Assembly (NCBI GenBank): GCA_009786275.1
Contig: WQTL01000349.1
Coordinates: forward strand, 1 to 5,913
From: Bacillota bacterium
GTDB lineage: Bacteria > Bacillota > Clostridia > Oscillospirales > Acutalibacteraceae
Direction of reading: 5' to 3'
DNA length: 5,913 bases
Below, piece by piece: positions 5,036 through 5,913 of the stretch. The notes beneath the pieces were generated by a model. That model saw nothing but the letters and a program-made list of their open reading frames with translations. It was not told where the DNA came from and ran no database searches. Made by a program: the position numbers and the translations under genes. How positions within the stretch are numbered: position 1 is the stretch's first letter; every line of letters begins with the position of its first letter.

Positions 5036-5913
5036 ATGATTAACGTCCTCCCTAAGCATGTCGCCGACCTCATCGCCGCGGGCGAGGTCGTCGAGCGCCC
5101 CGCCTCGGTGGTCAAGGAGCTGTGCGAGAACGCCCTTGACGCCGGGGCAACGGCCGTCACGGCGGAGATACGCGGCGGCGGGGTGCGGTATATCCGCGTG
5201 GCGGATAACGGCGGCGGCATCGCCCGGGAGGACGCCCGCAAGGCCTTCCTGCCCCACGCCACCAGCAAAATCAGCGCAGCCGGTGACCTCGAAAGCATAT
5301 TGACCCTGGGCTTTCGCGGGGAGGCCCTGGCCAGCGTCGCGGCGGTGGCCAAGGTGCAGCTGCTGAGCAGAACGGCAAATGAGGAGCACGGCTTTTGCTA
5401 TGAAATCGCGGCGGGGGAGGAGCTCTCCTTCGAGGACGCGGGCTGCCCCGTGGGGACGACGATGATCGTGCGCGATTTGTTCTACAACACCCCCGCCCGC
5501 ATGAAATTCCTCAAGAAGGACGTCACCGAGGGCAATTTCGTCGGCGCGGCGTTGGAGCGCCTGGCCCTCAGCCGCCCGGACGTCGCCTTCACGTTTATCC
5601 GCGAGGGCAAGCAGGTTTTCCAGACACCGGGGGACGGCGCGCCCGGCGGCGCTGTGCGTGCTGTGCTGGGCAAGCTGTTCTACGAAACCCTGCTGGGCGT
5701 GAAGAATACACACAACAACATTGAAATCACGGGCTTCGTCTGCGAGCCCGCCGCCGCGCGGCCCAACCGCAACATGCAATATTTTTTCCTCAACGGGCGG
5801 TATATCAAATGCCCCACGGCCTCGGCGGCCCTGGGCGAGGCCTACAAGCACAGCGTGACGGCGGGCAAATTCCCCGCCTGCGTGTTGTACATCACCATCC
5901 CCCCCGGCCTGGT
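5036..5913 (+). CDS. mutL: DNA mismatch repair protein MutL, N-terminal part (runs off right edge)
   Basis: The first 292 codons of MutL, the GHKL ATPase that links MutS mismatch recognition to strand incision. Seen: IAAGEVVERPASVVKEL with catalytic E28, then N32 and D35 in ENALDAG (GHKL motif I); DNGGGI (57-62, motif II); HATSKI (74-79); GFRGEALAS (92-100, motif III); GTTMIVRDLFYNTPAR (140-155); and FFLNGRYIKCP (250-260) leading into the transducer domain. The dimerisation/endonuclease domain (DQHAAxER region and zinc motif) lies beyond the window, so nicking activity cannot be judged, although MutL of bacteria lacking MutH normally has it. ATG 5036 is the first start after an in-frame TGA (5027-5029). 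Its ribosome binding site is weak: only GAAAGA at 5021-5026, unlike the AGGAG sites of the neighbouring genes. The gap from mutS is 107 bases, mostly filled by an inverted-repeat element. Confidence 0.97.
   Translation, partial: MINVLPKHVADLIAAGEVVERPASVVKELCENALDAGATAVTAEIRGGGVRYIRVADNGGGIAREDARKAFLPHATSKISAAGDLESILTLGFRGEALASVAAVAKVQLLSRTANEEHGFCYEIAAGEELSFEDAGCPVGTTMIVRDLFYNTPARMKFLKKDVTEGNFVGAALERLALSRPDVAFTFIREGKQVFQTPGDGAPGGAVRAVLGKLFYETLLGVKNTHNNIEITGFVCEPAAARPNRNMQYFFLNGRYIKCPTASAALGEAYKHSVTAGKFPACVLYITIPPGL

Noticed and set aside
4943..5851. 302-codon - strand frame opposite mutL
   Set aside because: It is an antisense shadow of mutL, which has clear GHKL motifs on the + strand. No domain is visible in the antisense product.

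Overview
The window is GC-rich (roughly 60-65% by eye) and carries a conserved Bacillota (Firmicutes) housekeeping cluster. On the + strand the order is miaB, a YlbF/YmcA-family gene, mutS, then the N-terminal two-thirds of the MutL ATPase region, which runs off the right edge. A divergent FAD-dependent oxidoreductase gene begins at 171 on the - strand and runs off the left edge. Bacillus subtilis has the same order (ymcB/miaB, ymcA, cotE, mutS, mutL), but cotE is missing here. Gene order, strong AGGAG-type ribosome binding sites, high GC, the cysteine-rich YlbF tail and dispersed intergenic repeats suggest a high-GC anaerobic Clostridia lineage, perhaps an uncultured gut Oscillospirales or Christensenellales member. 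That placement is an inference and was not tested by any search.

Layout: 1-171 (-) is the start of the flavoprotein. 172-329 is a divergent control region with one good SigA-type promoter per direction, each with an extended -10 (TGC before the -10), plus two dyads around the miaB promoter. 330-1724 is miaB (GTG start). 1720-1792 is a paired-hairpin inverted repeat that contains the miaB stop codon. 1815-2228 is the YlbF-family gene. 2233-2272 is a heptanucleotide tandem repeat that runs into the mutS ribosome binding site. 2283-4928 is mutS. 4946-5019 is a second paired-hairpin element, unrelated in sequence to the first. 5036-5913 is mutL (partial). I see no intrinsic terminator between miaB and mutL, so the + strand genes are probably one transcription unit driven from about 270-298.

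Function: MiaB adds a methylthio group to i6A37 of tRNA. The YlbF/YmcA protein belongs to the family that, in B. subtilis, forms the Fe-S RicA/RicF/RicT complex acting with RNase Y. MutS and MutL start DNA mismatch repair. The genes themselves are ordinary. The unusual part is between them: all three junctions of the + strand cluster hold a different repeat family, two of them built as mirrored self-complementary hairpins, and these sit at a stop codon or ribosome binding site. I found no previously undescribed multi-gene system.
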